Shown: positions 33,326 through 42,250 of the stretch, in pieces | How the letters are laid out: every line of letters begins with the position of its first letter | Numbering within the stretch: the first letter of the stretch is position 1 | Source of the DNA: Gammaproteobacteria bacterium | GTDB lineage: Bacteria > Pseudomonadota > Gammaproteobacteria > JACKNK01 | NCBI GenBank assembly: GCA_024234955.1 | Contig: JACKNK010000003.1 | Coordinates: 423,119-487,118 of the forward strand | DNA: 64,000 nucleotides | Direction: 5' to 3' | Notes under the pieces: generated by a model | Told to the model about the DNA's origin: nothing | The model's input: only the letters and a program-made list of their open reading frames with translations | The model's database searches: none | Translations under genes and position numbers: made by a program

Positions 33326-35194
33326 TCAGGGATTCACGGTTCCGTAGTCGCAGCCATTCTGCGTATTGGGCCCGGTATTTCCGACAAAACGCCCGGTGCC
33401 GTCCAGCTTCCCGTCGTACCGAAAATAACCGTAGACATCGGCTTCATAAAGTCCGAAGCGCCGGTACAACGCAACCAGCCAGGGCCGATTGTAGGCAGAC
33501 CAGGCGGCGGCCCGCGTATAGGCCGTGACCTGCGTATCCGCCAAGTCCGCCTGATGCCCATTGCCGTCGTCCACGGTAATGGTCACGGTCAGGTGCTGGC
33601 CGTCCTGACCCGGGTTGCCCCCATAGGCGGCGATGTCCGGTCGCCCATTGAGTGCGGCAAAGTGGGCAAACGCAGCCATGTAGTGCACATCGGCAGACAG
33701 CACGTCCTGAATGTCCTTGAGCCGGTCATTGAAAGTCTTGCTGTTCCAAGAGAGTTCGCCAACTCGATCCCACGCGGTCCGCTCCAGCAGCCAATCGACT
33801 TCACCGATCGCGTCATCTGCGTTGGCAGCCGTATTGCTCTCGCGGGTCGCGAATTCCTGGAGCCGCTCGATGTGGGTGCTGGTATTGCGTTGCCGGGCGA
33901 CGATGTCACCGTCACGACCGCGCCCGGACCACGAATAGGTTGGGTTCTGCGATTTCAGGCTGCCCTCGGTATCGCCCGGGATCCGCCAACGCTGCACGCC
34001 GGCAAAGTCCGGATGATCGTCGAACAATTCCCCAATGATGCGCTTGCTGTCCGCCTCGGCCGCCGCAACGTTGATGCCATTCTCGACATATTCAAGGTAT
34101 GTCCGCAGCGATTGCAGTCCATCGCGCAGGCGCGCCGCCGCCCGGATATTACCCTCCAGCACCGCCATCTCCTGGCGCTGCAACACACTGTCTCCATTCC
34201 TGACCACGGAACTGTTCGAGTTGCAGCCGGTGACGTGAAACGAGCCATTGCGTGTGAAGGCATTGAGGAAGTCCGTGGTGACCCGCCCGGAGAAATCGCT
34301 TTGCTGCCCATTGCGGGAAAAATGCGTAGGCCCGCGCACGATCGCGTGGCTCACGATCATCGCGCGCTGGACCCGCCCAGGCGCATGCTGACCCACCCAT
34401 TGTAGATACTGGTAAAAGCGGTCGGTGCCGCGCGCCGTGCTGATCGGATCGGTTGCCCTGGGGAATATCTCGACCGGATACCACTGCACGTAGCGCCGTT
34501 TGGACGCGAGATTGTCGGCGGACACCGGTTGCAGTTCATCCGGCGGAAACAACCGGACATAACGTGTCCTGGGTGCGGCGCCGTTGTCATCCATGGCAAC
34601 GATTTCAAGCTGATCGTCGAACGTGAGACTTTGTGGATGTCCGGGTATGACTTCATTCAAGCCCAGATTGGTGTCCACATAACGAAGACGCTCGCCAAAT
34701 TCCTCGATCAGCGCATAGATCATGGCCTGGCGCGCGTAATCGCCATCCCGACCCGACAACGCGACCCATTCCTTGCCCTGGGGCACCCCGCGCTGCTGAA
34801 TATCGAGCGGATCGACCTGTAACGGCGACTGCCCCCAGGCTGGCGTGACGCCCACATTGATGGTGTGCATGTCGCAAACCAGCTGTTGTCGGTCTTCGTC
34901 CCAATGGATCACCACATAATCCGAACCGTAGTCGTCGCCGGAATCCAGACGCAACCGCACCCAGCCATGCGTCCCAATCGCCAAGGGCGCCAACTGGGTA
35001 CTGTCGATGTACAGCAAGGGCGGGTTGTCGAACGAATAGAGCGCGTCAAGCCGCAAAGTCTGATGCGGCGTTGCGCACTCCAACAGATTGTTGCGACTGG
35101 CATAGCTCGCCAGTTCCACATGACTCAGGCTCTCCAGCGTTGCCGACTGAATCACCAGCACCGTGGTCCGATCCGGAACATCATCCCATTTCAT
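33326..35194 (-). CDS. unknown 622-residue protein with a possible clan CD-like His/Cys pair
   Basis: No recognised family and no signal peptide. Residues 1-250 are mixed beta (VIQSATLESL, YVVIHWDED). Residues 275-330 read RVQRAMIVSHAIVRG, then FSGRVTTDFLNAF and GSFHVTGCNSNSSVV: two hydrophobic strands ending in H283 and C324, the arrangement of caspase/CHAT-type peptidases. Residues 340-500 are helical and charged. The C-terminal part has LTVTITVDDGNG and aromatic-rich VYGYFRYDGKLDGTGRF. A GGTGGA ribosome site lies 7 bases before the ATG. Last gene of the 33-45 kb cluster. Peptidase activity is only a hypothesis. Confidence 0.7.
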   Translation of the reverse strand: MKWDDVPDRTTVLVIQSATLESLSHVELASYASRNNLLECATPHQTLRLDALYSFDNPPLLYIDSTQLAPLAIGTHGWVRLRLDSGDDYGSDYVVIHWDEDRQQLVCDMHTINVGVTPAWGQSPLQVDPLDIQQRGVPQGKEWVALSGRDGDYARQAMIYALIEEFGERLRYVDTNLGLNEVIPGHPQSLTFDDQLEIVAMDDNGAAPRTRYVRLFPPDELQPVSADNLASKRRYVQWYPVEIFPRATDPISTARGTDRFYQYLQWVGQHAPGRVQRAMIVSHAIVRGPTHFSRNGQQSDFSGRVTTDFLNAFTRNGSFHVTGCNSNSSVVRNGDSVLQRQEMAVLEGNIRAAARLRDGLQSLRTYLEYVENGINVAAAEADSKRIIGELFDDHPDFAGVQRWRIPGDTEGSLKSQNPTYSWSGRGRDGDIVARQRNTSTHIERLQEFATRESNTAANADDAIGEVDWLLERTAWDRVGELSWNSKTFNDRLKDIQDVLSADVHYMAAFAHFAALNGRPDIAAYGGNPGQDGQHLTVTITVDDGNGHQADLADTQVTAYTRAAAWSAYNRPWLVALYRRFGLYEADVYGYFRYDGKLDGTGRFVGNTGPNTQNGCDYGTVNP

Positions 35195-35206
35195 CGCATA
35201 TCCACC

Positions 35207-35557
35207 CTATTCCGCGTACTCGACTTCATGATCCGCCGGGCTCATCGCCTCATACGGATCATCGCCATCCGCCATCACCACACCGCCATACGTGCGGAAT
35301 TCCGTGAAGTCATCCAGGCCGGGCCGCCCGCCAAGGTTCGGGGCATCGCTTCCTCCGCTCGCCACACGTCCGGCAGGCGCCGTATCCGCGAGTACATCGC
35401 TGTCGTCCTCGGACGACACCGGGTCGGGCTGATGCAATTGTTCGAGCATCTCGCCAAAAAGCCGATCCACGCCTCGACGTCTACCGGAAGCAGGTTTCGA
35501 CACCGCATCGGTCAGGCCGCTGAACATTGAGTCGAGTTTTTTGAACCACGCTGGCAT
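35207..35557 (-). CDS. small acidic protein of unknown function
   Basis: 116 residues, beginning with an amphipathic helix (MPAWFKKLDSMFSGLTDAV) and continuing with a low-complexity acidic stretch rich in Asp, Ala, Gly and Ser, probably disordered. It ends DHEVEYAE. GAGGAG six bases before the ATG and 12 bases to the following gene support translation. No domain recognised; could be an adaptor or chaperone for the 622-residue product, by position only. Confidence 0.7.
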   Translation of the reverse strand: MPAWFKKLDSMFSGLTDAVSKPASGRRRGVDRLFGEMLEQLHQPDPVSSEDDSDVLADTAPAGRVASGGSDAPNLGGRPGLDDFTEFRTYGGVVMADGDDPYEAMSPADHEVEYAE

Positions 35558-35691
35558 GGTTGTCTCCTCACGCCCCGGTAACGCTGCATCACGGTGGGGC
35601 TGATTCGCATGAATTAAGTGTGACGGTCGCCCTCAAATTTCCCTGTGCCGCCCGGCACGGGGCGGCGTCATCGTTGCCACCGCTATTCGCC

Positions 35692-36948
35692 CTATGGCGA
35701 CGGGGGTGGTGGTGGCGGCACGTAACCGCGAACCCAGTTGCCATCGCCGCCTGCGGGGACCACGTTGTTGCCGGCTGCGTCCTGAATCGGAACGGTGTAG
35801 TTGCCACCGCCCGGCTTGTTGCCGTGGGCGCCGTATTGATCGACACAGGCAACATCGCCTTTGACGTAGTCGATGAACATGTTTTCCTGGCCGGCCAGAT
35901 TATTGCCGGCGGCGCGGACCGGCTCGATGCCGTATGTCGTGTCTGACGGCATCATCAATTTCTTATTGATGAGTCGGTAGAAATACGCCATGTCGAAGTG
36001 TTCCGGGTCGTTGTGCCCATTCGCAATGTTGCGGTCGACTTCCTTGTGCACCGTGACGGTCAGGAATCGCCCACGGCGCAGACAGTTGACGATGTAGGCA
36101 TGCGCCAGATCCTCATACTGCTGTTTGGTGAACAGGGTGTTGGCGGCGCGTTCGGTGGAAATCCCCGGGTTCGGATAGTTGTTGGCCGCCGCATTGGCGA
36201 CATTCGCCGCCGTGACATGACGCGACATCTCGACATGGATGAAATGCAGATTGTTGGTCTGATTCTCGATCTTGGTTCCGACTGCCGACGCGCTCCAATC
36301 GCGGTCGTGCGCAAGGGTGATCGGCGAGATCCACAAATGGATACCTTTGTGAACCACGTCTGCGTCGGTCCGTTCCTGGGTATCGGCGGTATCGTGAACC
36401 ACAAAGTAATTGGCCGAGATCGCGGTCTTCGGCGCGGTGCCGATGAGATGTTCAGGGGTGCGCGATTTGTGATCGGTGTTCTTGTGAGCCGCAGTCAAGG
36501 CATCGTGCTGGACGTAGTAATGCAGACGCAGTCGATCGAGGATCTTGTCGTGGTCTAGCCAATCGGGAATCGGCAGGCCGTCGATGTTGGTTTGCGGCTC
36601 ATCGGGAAACCGACCTCGGGTCGGCTTGTGGGTTGCCAGCCAGTCGGCGACATGGCTGACAAACCATTTATTCAGATCGTCGTACGCATCCTGGGGACTC
36701 CAACCCGGAATAGGCTCAACCAGACTTTCCGACCATTTGGTGTGGATTCTGGCCTTGGAGGCTCGAGGCTGACCGACCCAGTCGGGGACGCACTTGTTCT
36801 GCGGGACCGGCGGAAAATGCTCTTTCCAATGCGGTGGTCGATCGTTGAAATCGTAATCCGCCGGATCCCGATGCAGGCTATCCGCCGTGACATCGAACAT
36901 GCGCCCCATGTCGCGTGCCCAATCCGTACCCCGTCTACGTATTGCCAT
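35692..36948 (-). CDS. possible N-acetylmuramoyl-L-alanine amidase-like protein
   Basis: 418 residues, no signal peptide. Residues 180-320 resemble the amidase_2 fold: NYFVVHDTADT (H185 as first zinc ligand), HLWIS, LHFIHVEMSRH, FLTVTVHKEVDR (H301) and NDPEHFDMAYFYRLI (D314 in a DP pair followed by FD, like DPGPxFDW of AmpD). The His-to-Asp spacing is 13 against 10 in AmpD. A YEDLAHAYIVNCLRR helix precedes the last strand. The N-terminal 170 residues match nothing I know; the C-terminus ends in a run of prolines. GAGGA lies before the ATG. If active it would cleave the MurNAc-L-Ala bond. Confidence 0.65.
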   Translation of the reverse strand: MAIRRRGTDWARDMGRMFDVTADSLHRDPADYDFNDRPPHWKEHFPPVPQNKCVPDWVGQPRASKARIHTKWSESLVEPIPGWSPQDAYDDLNKWFVSHVADWLATHKPTRGRFPDEPQTNIDGLPIPDWLDHDKILDRLRLHYYVQHDALTAAHKNTDHKSRTPEHLIGTAPKTAISANYFVVHDTADTQERTDADVVHKGIHLWISPITLAHDRDWSASAVGTKIENQTNNLHFIHVEMSRHVTAANVANAAANNYPNPGISTERAANTLFTKQQYEDLAHAYIVNCLRRGRFLTVTVHKEVDRNIANGHNDPEHFDMAYFYRLINKKLMMPSDTTYGIEPVRAAGNNLAGQENMFIDYVKGDVACVDQYGAHGNKPGGGNYTVPIQDAAGNNVVPAGGDGNWVRGYVPPPPPPSP

Positions 36949-36967
36949 GATCCGTCCTCTTAACTCG

Positions 36968-37585
36968 TCAATCGAAACCCAGTTCGACCGGCACTTCGTC
37001 GTTGATGATGGCGCCCGCGTCCGGGTTCTGCGTCGTCACCAGCGCGTCGTCGCCCGGATCCGCGTCCGGGTCGGCCATGCTCATATTCAGGCCGACTGAC
37101 GACAGCAACTCGTCGGCTTCGCTCAAGGTCTTGCCAACCAATGCCGGCACCGCGCGTAGATGTTCTGCGGCGACCGATGGCGGAACCGGCACGATCTTGA
37201 ATTGAATCTCGCTGGCGGCCTGAACCTGATAGTTGAATTTGTTGCTGTAATCCGCGTTGACCGGCGCAGCGTTCAGCCGGAGCCGCCCGATGCCACCGCC
37301 GGATGCGCCCTGAACCGAACTCTGGGCCTCGCCACTGATAGTCAGCGCGATCGACAACTTGGCGGTCGCTTCCGGGATCTGATACCAGGTGGGCTGATAA
37401 CCGATGCTGCGTAACGCCGCCATCAATTCGTCGCCCCCGGCTACGATTTCCTTCATCCGTGCGATGGTCTGAGAATCCATCGCTGCCTGGGCGTCAGCCA
37501 CCCCGCGTCCGACTTCAGAGATCAAATCTCCAAGCGGCGCGGACAGGCTGTCCATCAAATCGGTGGGATTGGTGAATCGCGCCAT
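36968..37585 (-). CDS. cluster core-domain protein with C-terminal PASTA domain
   Basis: 205 residues. N-terminal helix LISEVGRGVADAQAAMD, then SIGYQPTWYQIPEATAKLSI, a Gly/Ser-rich loop, and NKFNYQVQAASEIQFKIV followed by PVPPS. These match, segment by segment, the four proteins encoded at 40865-43512. From about residue 145 a PASTA domain follows: VPALVGKTLSEADELLSSVG, then TTQNPDAGAIINDEVPVEL. PASTA domains usually bind peptidoglycan fragments or act as spacers, normally outside the cell, yet no signal peptide is present. Confidence 0.75.
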   Translation of the reverse strand: MARFTNPTDLMDSLSAPLGDLISEVGRGVADAQAAMDSQTIARMKEIVAGGDELMAALRSIGYQPTWYQIPEATAKLSIALTISGEAQSSVQGASGGGIGRLRLNAAPVNADYSNKFNYQVQAASEIQFKIVPVPPSVAAEHLRAVPALVGKTLSEADELLSSVGLNMSMADPDADPGDDALVTTQNPDAGAIINDEVPVELGFD

Positions 37586-37591
37586 TTTTGT

Positions 37592-38998
37592 TTACGCCTC
37601 CGCTGCGGACACGGCTTTGCCGATGAATACGGTGATGGTGGAGCCTGACTCCAGTTCGCCGTTGCCGGCATCGGGGATCTGGCGCAGTACGCGACCGACC
37701 ATGCCTTCGCCTGCATCGCCGTCCGGGACCACCTGATAGGCCACATCCAGATTCAAACCGAACGGCTGCACCTTTCGGCGCGCCATGGTTTCGGTGTAGC
37801 CGATCAATCTCGGCGCGGGCAGGCGTTGCCGTTCTGCAGCCTGCTTGTCGTCTTCTGAAGGGAAGTCGATAGAAATCTCGCTCAACGCACCGGCATTGGC
37901 CTCGTTGACTTCGTCCTTCTTGAGGAAGCTGAAACCCGATCCGGTCGGCCCTGGCGCAACCTTGAGCTTCATCGAGATATTTCCGAGCCGGTAGTTCTTG
38001 CCCAATTGTTTGACCCCGGCCCGCGCGGTCTCCAATTGCGAGGCCGTGTTCAATACCAGATCGCGCAGATTGGTCTCGGCACCGGCGGCCTTCTCGAATT
38101 CTTCTACCTGCGTGCTGAGGCGTTCAATCTCCTGCTGTTTCTGCGCGACCACCGCTTCATGTTGAGTCTGTAGACGCGCCAGCGAATCGGTCTTGTCGGT
38201 CAGCGCCGCGCTCAGCTGCTCGGTCAAGGTGGTCTTGTCGCTGCGCGCGCGCGCCAACGAGGCGGTCAGACTACGAATCTGCCCGGCCTTGTCGGTAATG
38301 TCCTGCTCCAGCGTGCCCACCTGGGTGCGCAAGCCATCTCGTTCGCTGACCGCCGTACCGAGCTGAGTTTGAAGTCGGCTGGCGGTGGTGCCGAGGCTGT
38401 CGACACTGGCTTGCAATGTCGCTTTCTCACTGGTCAGGGTCCTGACGTTGCCTTCCAGCGACCGTTTGGTGGTCGTCAGTGTGGCGATCTGCCCCTGAAG
38501 CGTGCTGTTGTCCTTGCTCAGGTTGGTAACCTGGGTTTGCAGATCGCTTTTGTCCGCCGTCAGACGTGAGAGGCTGGTATTGAGCGTTTCCACCTCGCCG
38601 CGCAATGCCGTCTTTTCCGAGTCCAACGCCGAAGCGCTCAAACTCATCATCGAGGCATTGATCGCATAAAAGCTGGTCGTTGCGACCTTCACCGTCGCCG
38701 TGGATCGGACGGTCAGCGTGCCAAAATCAGCGGTGGTCGCCGAATAGCTTTGCACCTGATCGGTCAGATAGCGATACGCCGGGGCCCGTTTGTCATAGCA
38801 ACGCAGCAACATTCGCGGCTGCACGTCCTGAACCATCGCGTGGCTGGTGGTCAGGCTTGCCGTGCCATTCGCGTCAGTCAGACCGGTCGCGATCAGAGTC
38901 AGTTTGGCATCGGACGTATAGGCGTAGGCGTATACCCGGGTACTTGCCAGTGGGGCGTTACTCTCGTCAACCAGCGTTGCAGTGATCGTCAGTTCCAT
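37592..38998 (-). CDS. beta-domain / long coiled coil / PASTA protein
   Basis: 468 residues. Residues 1-95 look like an Ig- or transthyretin-like beta domain (LTITATLVDESNAPLASTRV, GLTDANGTASLT). Residues ~120-300 are a coiled coil with repeating LTxxKxxLxxQVxxL units rich in Thr, Ser and Gln. Residues ~305-345 carry TASQLETARAGV and NYRLGNISMKLKV, a loose version of the core domain. The last ~70 residues are a PASTA domain (PRLIGYTETMARRKVQPFGL, RQIPDAGNGELESGSTITVF). GAGGTG lies 7 bases before the ATG, just after the previous stop. It looks like a rod that links a beta head to a wall-binding tail. Confidence 0.75.
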   Translation of the reverse strand: MELTITATLVDESNAPLASTRVYAYAYTSDAKLTLIATGLTDANGTASLTTSHAMVQDVQPRMLLRCYDKRAPAYRYLTDQVQSYSATTADFGTLTVRSTATVKVATTSFYAINASMMSLSASALDSEKTALRGEVETLNTSLSRLTADKSDLQTQVTNLSKDNSTLQGQIATLTTTKRSLEGNVRTLTSEKATLQASVDSLGTTASRLQTQLGTAVSERDGLRTQVGTLEQDITDKAGQIRSLTASLARARSDKTTLTEQLSAALTDKTDSLARLQTQHEAVVAQKQQEIERLSTQVEEFEKAAGAETNLRDLVLNTASQLETARAGVKQLGKNYRLGNISMKLKVAPGPTGSGFSFLKKDEVNEANAGALSEISIDFPSEDDKQAAERQRLPAPRLIGYTETMARRKVQPFGLNLDVAYQVVPDGDAGEGMVGRVLRQIPDAGNGELESGSTITVFIGKAVSAAEA

Positions 38999-38999
38999 C

Positions 39000-39695
39000 T
39001 CACTGCACCTCGTAAATCACGGTTTCGGAATCGCCGAGCACATCGACCAAGACCACCAGAGAGACCCCTTTGCTCTCCTGATTGGCGATGATCAACTCGC
39101 TCGAAACGCTTCCGGATGCGTCTGTGACCCCCAACGCGGTACTCATGTCGGTGCCTTCCTGAGGCGCAGCGAGTTGCGCATTGAGTTCTGCTGTGGCTTC
39201 TCGATCCAGGTTGAAATTCACCTCGACCCCCGGCATGGACTCCCCGGTGTTACCCCGCACACTGACAACCACACGAATGCGCCGACCGGAGATCTTTTCA
39301 ATCCGTGTCTGGATGGTCGGTTGCGGTTTGCCACCATTGGTGGGCACGGCGACAAAGCTGCCCTTGATGACGCTGGTCGCCTCCCCGATGCTTTTGCCCT
39401 GGCTGGCGGAACCGGCTTGCGGCGCGGCCAACCGCATGACCTTCGAGAGTGCGGACGCCTTCCCCGCACCAAACCGGGTCAAGCCGGGTGCCGCAGGCTC
39501 TGGCGCGCTGCTCAGCTCGATATGCATGCGCAGTTCGAATTCCAGACTGGGAATGATGTAAGAGGTTGGCGGCGTGCCTGGCTGCCCCGGCACTCTTACC
39601 TTGCTCAATACGGCTTGCGCCTTCTCGATGCCATCCGCAATGCTCAGCAGATAGTCATCGATGGTGCCGGTCAAAATTTCGTCGGACTGTGACAT
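39000..39695 (-). CDS. divergent core-domain protein with beta domain
   Basis: 231 residues. Starts with a helix (YLLSIADGIEKAQAVLSKV) and PTSYIIPSLEFELRMHIELS, which lines up loosely with the helix and FYQ...IEVKI segments of its neighbours. After a variable Ala/Gly linker a beta domain follows (RIRVVVSVRGNTGESMPGVE, GVTDASGSVSSELI), similar in style to the N-terminal domain of the next gene. No signal peptide. The stop nearly touches the next ATG (TGAGATG). Function unknown. Confidence 0.7.
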   Translation of the reverse strand: MSQSDEILTGTIDDYLLSIADGIEKAQAVLSKVRVPGQPGTPPTSYIIPSLEFELRMHIELSSAPEPAAPGLTRFGAGKASALSKVMRLAAPQAGSASQGKSIGEATSVIKGSFVAVPTNGGKPQPTIQTRIEKISGRRIRVVVSVRGNTGESMPGVEVNFNLDREATAELNAQLAAPQEGTDMSTALGVTDASGSVSSELIIANQESKGVSLVVLVDVLGDSETVIYEVQ

Positions 39696-39737
39696 CGTTA
39701 TTGGGCTTTCTGTCTCTTGAACTGAGGTGGCTTCAGG

Positions 39738-40862
39738 CTAGGCCCAGCGGTCGTTGCGACGCTGCCGAGCCTGCTCCAGGGCACGCTCACGTTTTTTCTC
39801 TTCCCGTTCCTCTTCCCGTCGCCGCTGCGACAATCGGGATGAAGAATTCATGTTTCGATAGGCATCGGCCTTGGCGCTGGCGCGGGCAACGACTGCGCGC
39901 TCATGACGCCGTTTCGTCGCCGGGCGAGCGGCCACGGACTCCTTTCCCGGATCACGCCGTTGTTCACATCGTTCTTGGGCCTGCTCGGATTTACGTTCAA
40001 CCTGCTTATCGTCCAGGCGTCGCTGACGAACCTGTTCGACGCGAGCGCTGCGCTGGATTTCCACCGCGTCATTCAGACGCCGCTGTTTCAATGCCTCCCG
40101 GGTATCCCAGAGCCGACGCTCCTCGAAGCGTTGTTGCTGCAAACGCTCGCACTGCTCAGCAAGTCGCGCCTGGGCGAGACGCTCCTCTCGCTCTTGCGCG
40201 CTCAGTTGCGCCGAACGCCGATTCCGCAAGGCGCGTTTTCGTGCAGCAACGGATTCCGCTCTGGCTTGCTCTTCAATGCGTTGGGCGAGCGCCCGCCGCG
40301 CCTGCTGTTCCTGATCCTGGCTCTCACGTCGGGCGACCAACATGGACTCAGCAAGCTGGCGACGACGCGACTCGCGTGCGGCTTCTGCACGCCGCGCCTG
40401 ATCGTTAAGCCATTCACGATGTTTTGCCGCATTCGCCGCCAGTCGTTCCCGGTTCTGCCACTCACGTTGCAGGTTGCGCTCATCCTGCGCCCGGCGCTCT
40501 GCCGAATTACGTGCCTGCCGGGAACGATTCTGCATACGCAGATTTTCGTCCCGGGTACTCAGGCGCCGGTCTTCGATACGCGATTCCTTGGTGTGTGCGC
40601 GCACCGGAAAGCATTTCTCCCGGCGAATGTCGTCCGGCGTCTTTTCGCTCTCACCAACCAAGGCCTTGAGATTGTTCTCAAGTGTGCGCTGCTGTTCCAG
40701 GAGCGCCTTTACATCCTCGGGTAACGCCAACGCGCCGGAGTCGATTGCCAGCTCCCCGGATGCGCAGGCACCAGACGGTAGAGGCGAGTCTGAGGTGGTG
40801 GCCGCCGGAGACTCATCCAGCAGGTCTTCCCACCCAAGGTAGGCGTCATCGCCGTGGCTCAT
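39738..40862 (-). CDS. Arg/Glu-rich long coiled-coil protein
   Basis: 374 residues. The first ~60 are acidic and contain a Trp (YLGWEDLLDES). From about residue 60 nearly everything is charged helix, dominated by Arg, Glu, Gln and Ala (RRAQDERNLQREWQNRERLA), with few hydrophobic positions. This resembles single alpha-helix or highly charged coiled-coil scaffolds more than a globular fold. The C-terminal 70 residues are strongly basic. No family recognised. The ATG follows the upstream stop at once. It could be a spacer, tether or nucleic-acid/polyanion-binding rod. Confidence 0.72.
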   Translation of the reverse strand: MSHGDDAYLGWEDLLDESPAATTSDSPLPSGACASGELAIDSGALALPEDVKALLEQQRTLENNLKALVGESEKTPDDIRREKCFPVRAHTKESRIEDRRLSTRDENLRMQNRSRQARNSAERRAQDERNLQREWQNRERLAANAAKHREWLNDQARRAEAARESRRRQLAESMLVARRESQDQEQQARRALAQRIEEQARAESVAARKRALRNRRSAQLSAQEREERLAQARLAEQCERLQQQRFEERRLWDTREALKQRRLNDAVEIQRSARVEQVRQRRLDDKQVERKSEQAQERCEQRRDPGKESVAARPATKRRHERAVVARASAKADAYRNMNSSSRLSQRRREEEREEKKRERALEQARQRRNDRWA

Positions 40863-40864
40863 GT

Positions 40865-41458
40865 TCAGCCGTCCCCATCCCCATCGGCTTCAGCGGCCTT
40901 TTTCTTCTCCAGCACGTCGCGTATGCGCTCTTCCAGCACGGGCGGAGCAGGCACAACCACGAGCTTGGTACGAAGCAGACTGGATCCTTCCGCGCTGTAC
41001 TGATATTTGCTGGCATAAGAGGCACTGACCGAACTGGTACGTGCCGCCATACCGCCGCCGAAGCCATACCAGCCCGCAGCAGCCACGACGGATTTCACCT
41101 TGGAGGTGCGACTGTATGACTGGCTTGCCGTCATGGTGATACTGATCTTCACCTCAATGATGGTATCGACGAACTGATAGAAGGTGGGCGTGAAACCGAG
41201 CTCCAGCAGGGACAAATCCTCGCCATCGAAATGCACGTAAGACTCACGTTCTTCGATGCGAACCCCGGAAGGGGCCATGTCGTCCGGGACCTCGACCTGA
41301 TATTTGCCCGACATCATCTGGGCGAGACGGGTTGCAGTCTGATCCAGCTCGAACTGAGCCTGGGCGATTGCCAGACCCATGCTGCGGATCATGTCGCTGA
41401 AGGGGACGTCCAGCAATTGCTGACCGATCGAACTATCGGGTACGTCAAAAAGTGCCAT
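40865..41458 (-). CDS. cluster core-domain protein
   Basis: 197 residues. Order: SIGQQLLDVPFSDMIRSMGL and AQAQFELDQTATRLAQMMSG (helices), a short variable loop, ELGFTPTFYQFVDTIIEVKI, a Ser/Gly-rich loop with GWYGFGGGM, SKYQYSAEGSSLLRTKLV and VPAPPVLEERIRDVLEKK. Very close to the next gene in the core motifs, so they are paralogs. GGAG seven bases before the ATG. No signal peptide, membrane segment or catalytic motif. The layout (helix, beta hairpin, strand, helix) recalls the DUF2589 family, from memory and without a search. Confidence 0.75.
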   Translation of the reverse strand: MALFDVPDSSIGQQLLDVPFSDMIRSMGLAIAQAQFELDQTATRLAQMMSGKYQVEVPDDMAPSGVRIEERESYVHFDGEDLSLLELGFTPTFYQFVDTIIEVKISITMTASQSYSRTSKVKSVVAAAGWYGFGGGMAARTSSVSASYASKYQYSAEGSSLLRTKLVVVPAPPVLEERIRDVLEKKKAAEADGDGDG

Positions 41459-41492
41459 GGTGGTGCTCCTTACGTCATTCGTTCAACGACGA

Positions 41493-42161
41493 CTATTGTT
41501 CCGCTTCGTCTTCCGCCTTCTTGGCTTCATCCAGCTCGATCAACGCACGGATCCGCTCTTCAAGGATCGCCGGCGGTGGCACTGGAACCAGCTTGGTGCG
41601 CAGTAGACTGGACCCCTCAGCGCTGTAGCTGTATTTCGAGGTATAGGTGGCATCGACCTGCTGAGTCTGGACGATGGGTGTCGTCTTGGTCTTTGACGAA
41701 AACACACCGCGCTTGCGGGTCGTCTTGTAACCAACGACTTTCTGCTCCTCACCGCTCGTGGTCTTGGAGTATTCGTTGGAAGCGGTGATGGTGATCGCAA
41801 TCTTGACTTCGATGATGGTGTCGATGAACTGATAGAAGGTCGGCGTGAAGCCCAATTCCATCATGCTCAGCAAGGTCGGCTTGCGGTTGCCGTCCTGATC
41901 GTATTCGTGCCCGAAGAACACCCGTGTATCGATGTATGCCGGGATCCCGGTCACCGCGCCATTTTCATCGACCTCGATCGGCTCCAGATTCGCATCCAGC
42001 GCCTCGCCGTCGGCACCCCGGAGGATGCGACGGCCACTCATCATCTCAGCGACTTCGACACTCGATTCATCCAGTTCCTGCTGGGCATCGGCGATGGCAA
42101 AGGCCATCTGGCGAATCATCTGACCCATTGGGACGTTTAGCAGTTGTTGTCCGATAGACAT
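41493..42161 (-). CDS. cluster core-domain protein with inserted loop
   Basis: 222 residues. Starts SIGQQLLNVPMGQMIRQMAF, continues DAQQELDESSVEVAEMMSG, has an inserted loop of about 35 residues (GIPAYIDTRVFFGHEYDQDG), then ELGFTPTFYQFIDTIIEVKI, a Lys/Thr-rich loop, SKYSYSAEGSSLLRTKLV and VPPPAILEERIRALIELDEA. Near-identical core to the previous entry. GAGGAG six bases before the ATG. Function unknown. Confidence 0.75.
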   Translation of the reverse strand: MSIGQQLLNVPMGQMIRQMAFAIADAQQELDESSVEVAEMMSGRRILRGADGEALDANLEPIEVDENGAVTGIPAYIDTRVFFGHEYDQDGNRKPTLLSMMELGFTPTFYQFIDTIIEVKIAITITASNEYSKTTSGEEQKVVGYKTTRKRGVFSSKTKTTPIVQTQQVDATYTSKYSYSAEGSSLLRTKLVPVPPPAILEERIRALIELDEAKKAEDEAEQ

Positions 42162-42250
42162 GCTTTTCTCCTCTATTGACAGCGTCCGGGTCAGAAGCCG
42201 GCGCTGATGAACTCGTTAAAACTTTCCAAGAACATTTGCGTGATAAACCT

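Noticed and set aside
35640..35680. Hairpin GCCGCCC...GGGGCGGC after the amidase-like gene as a terminator
   Set aside because: Short and imperfect, with no T run on the coding strand; it may simply be GC-rich sequence.
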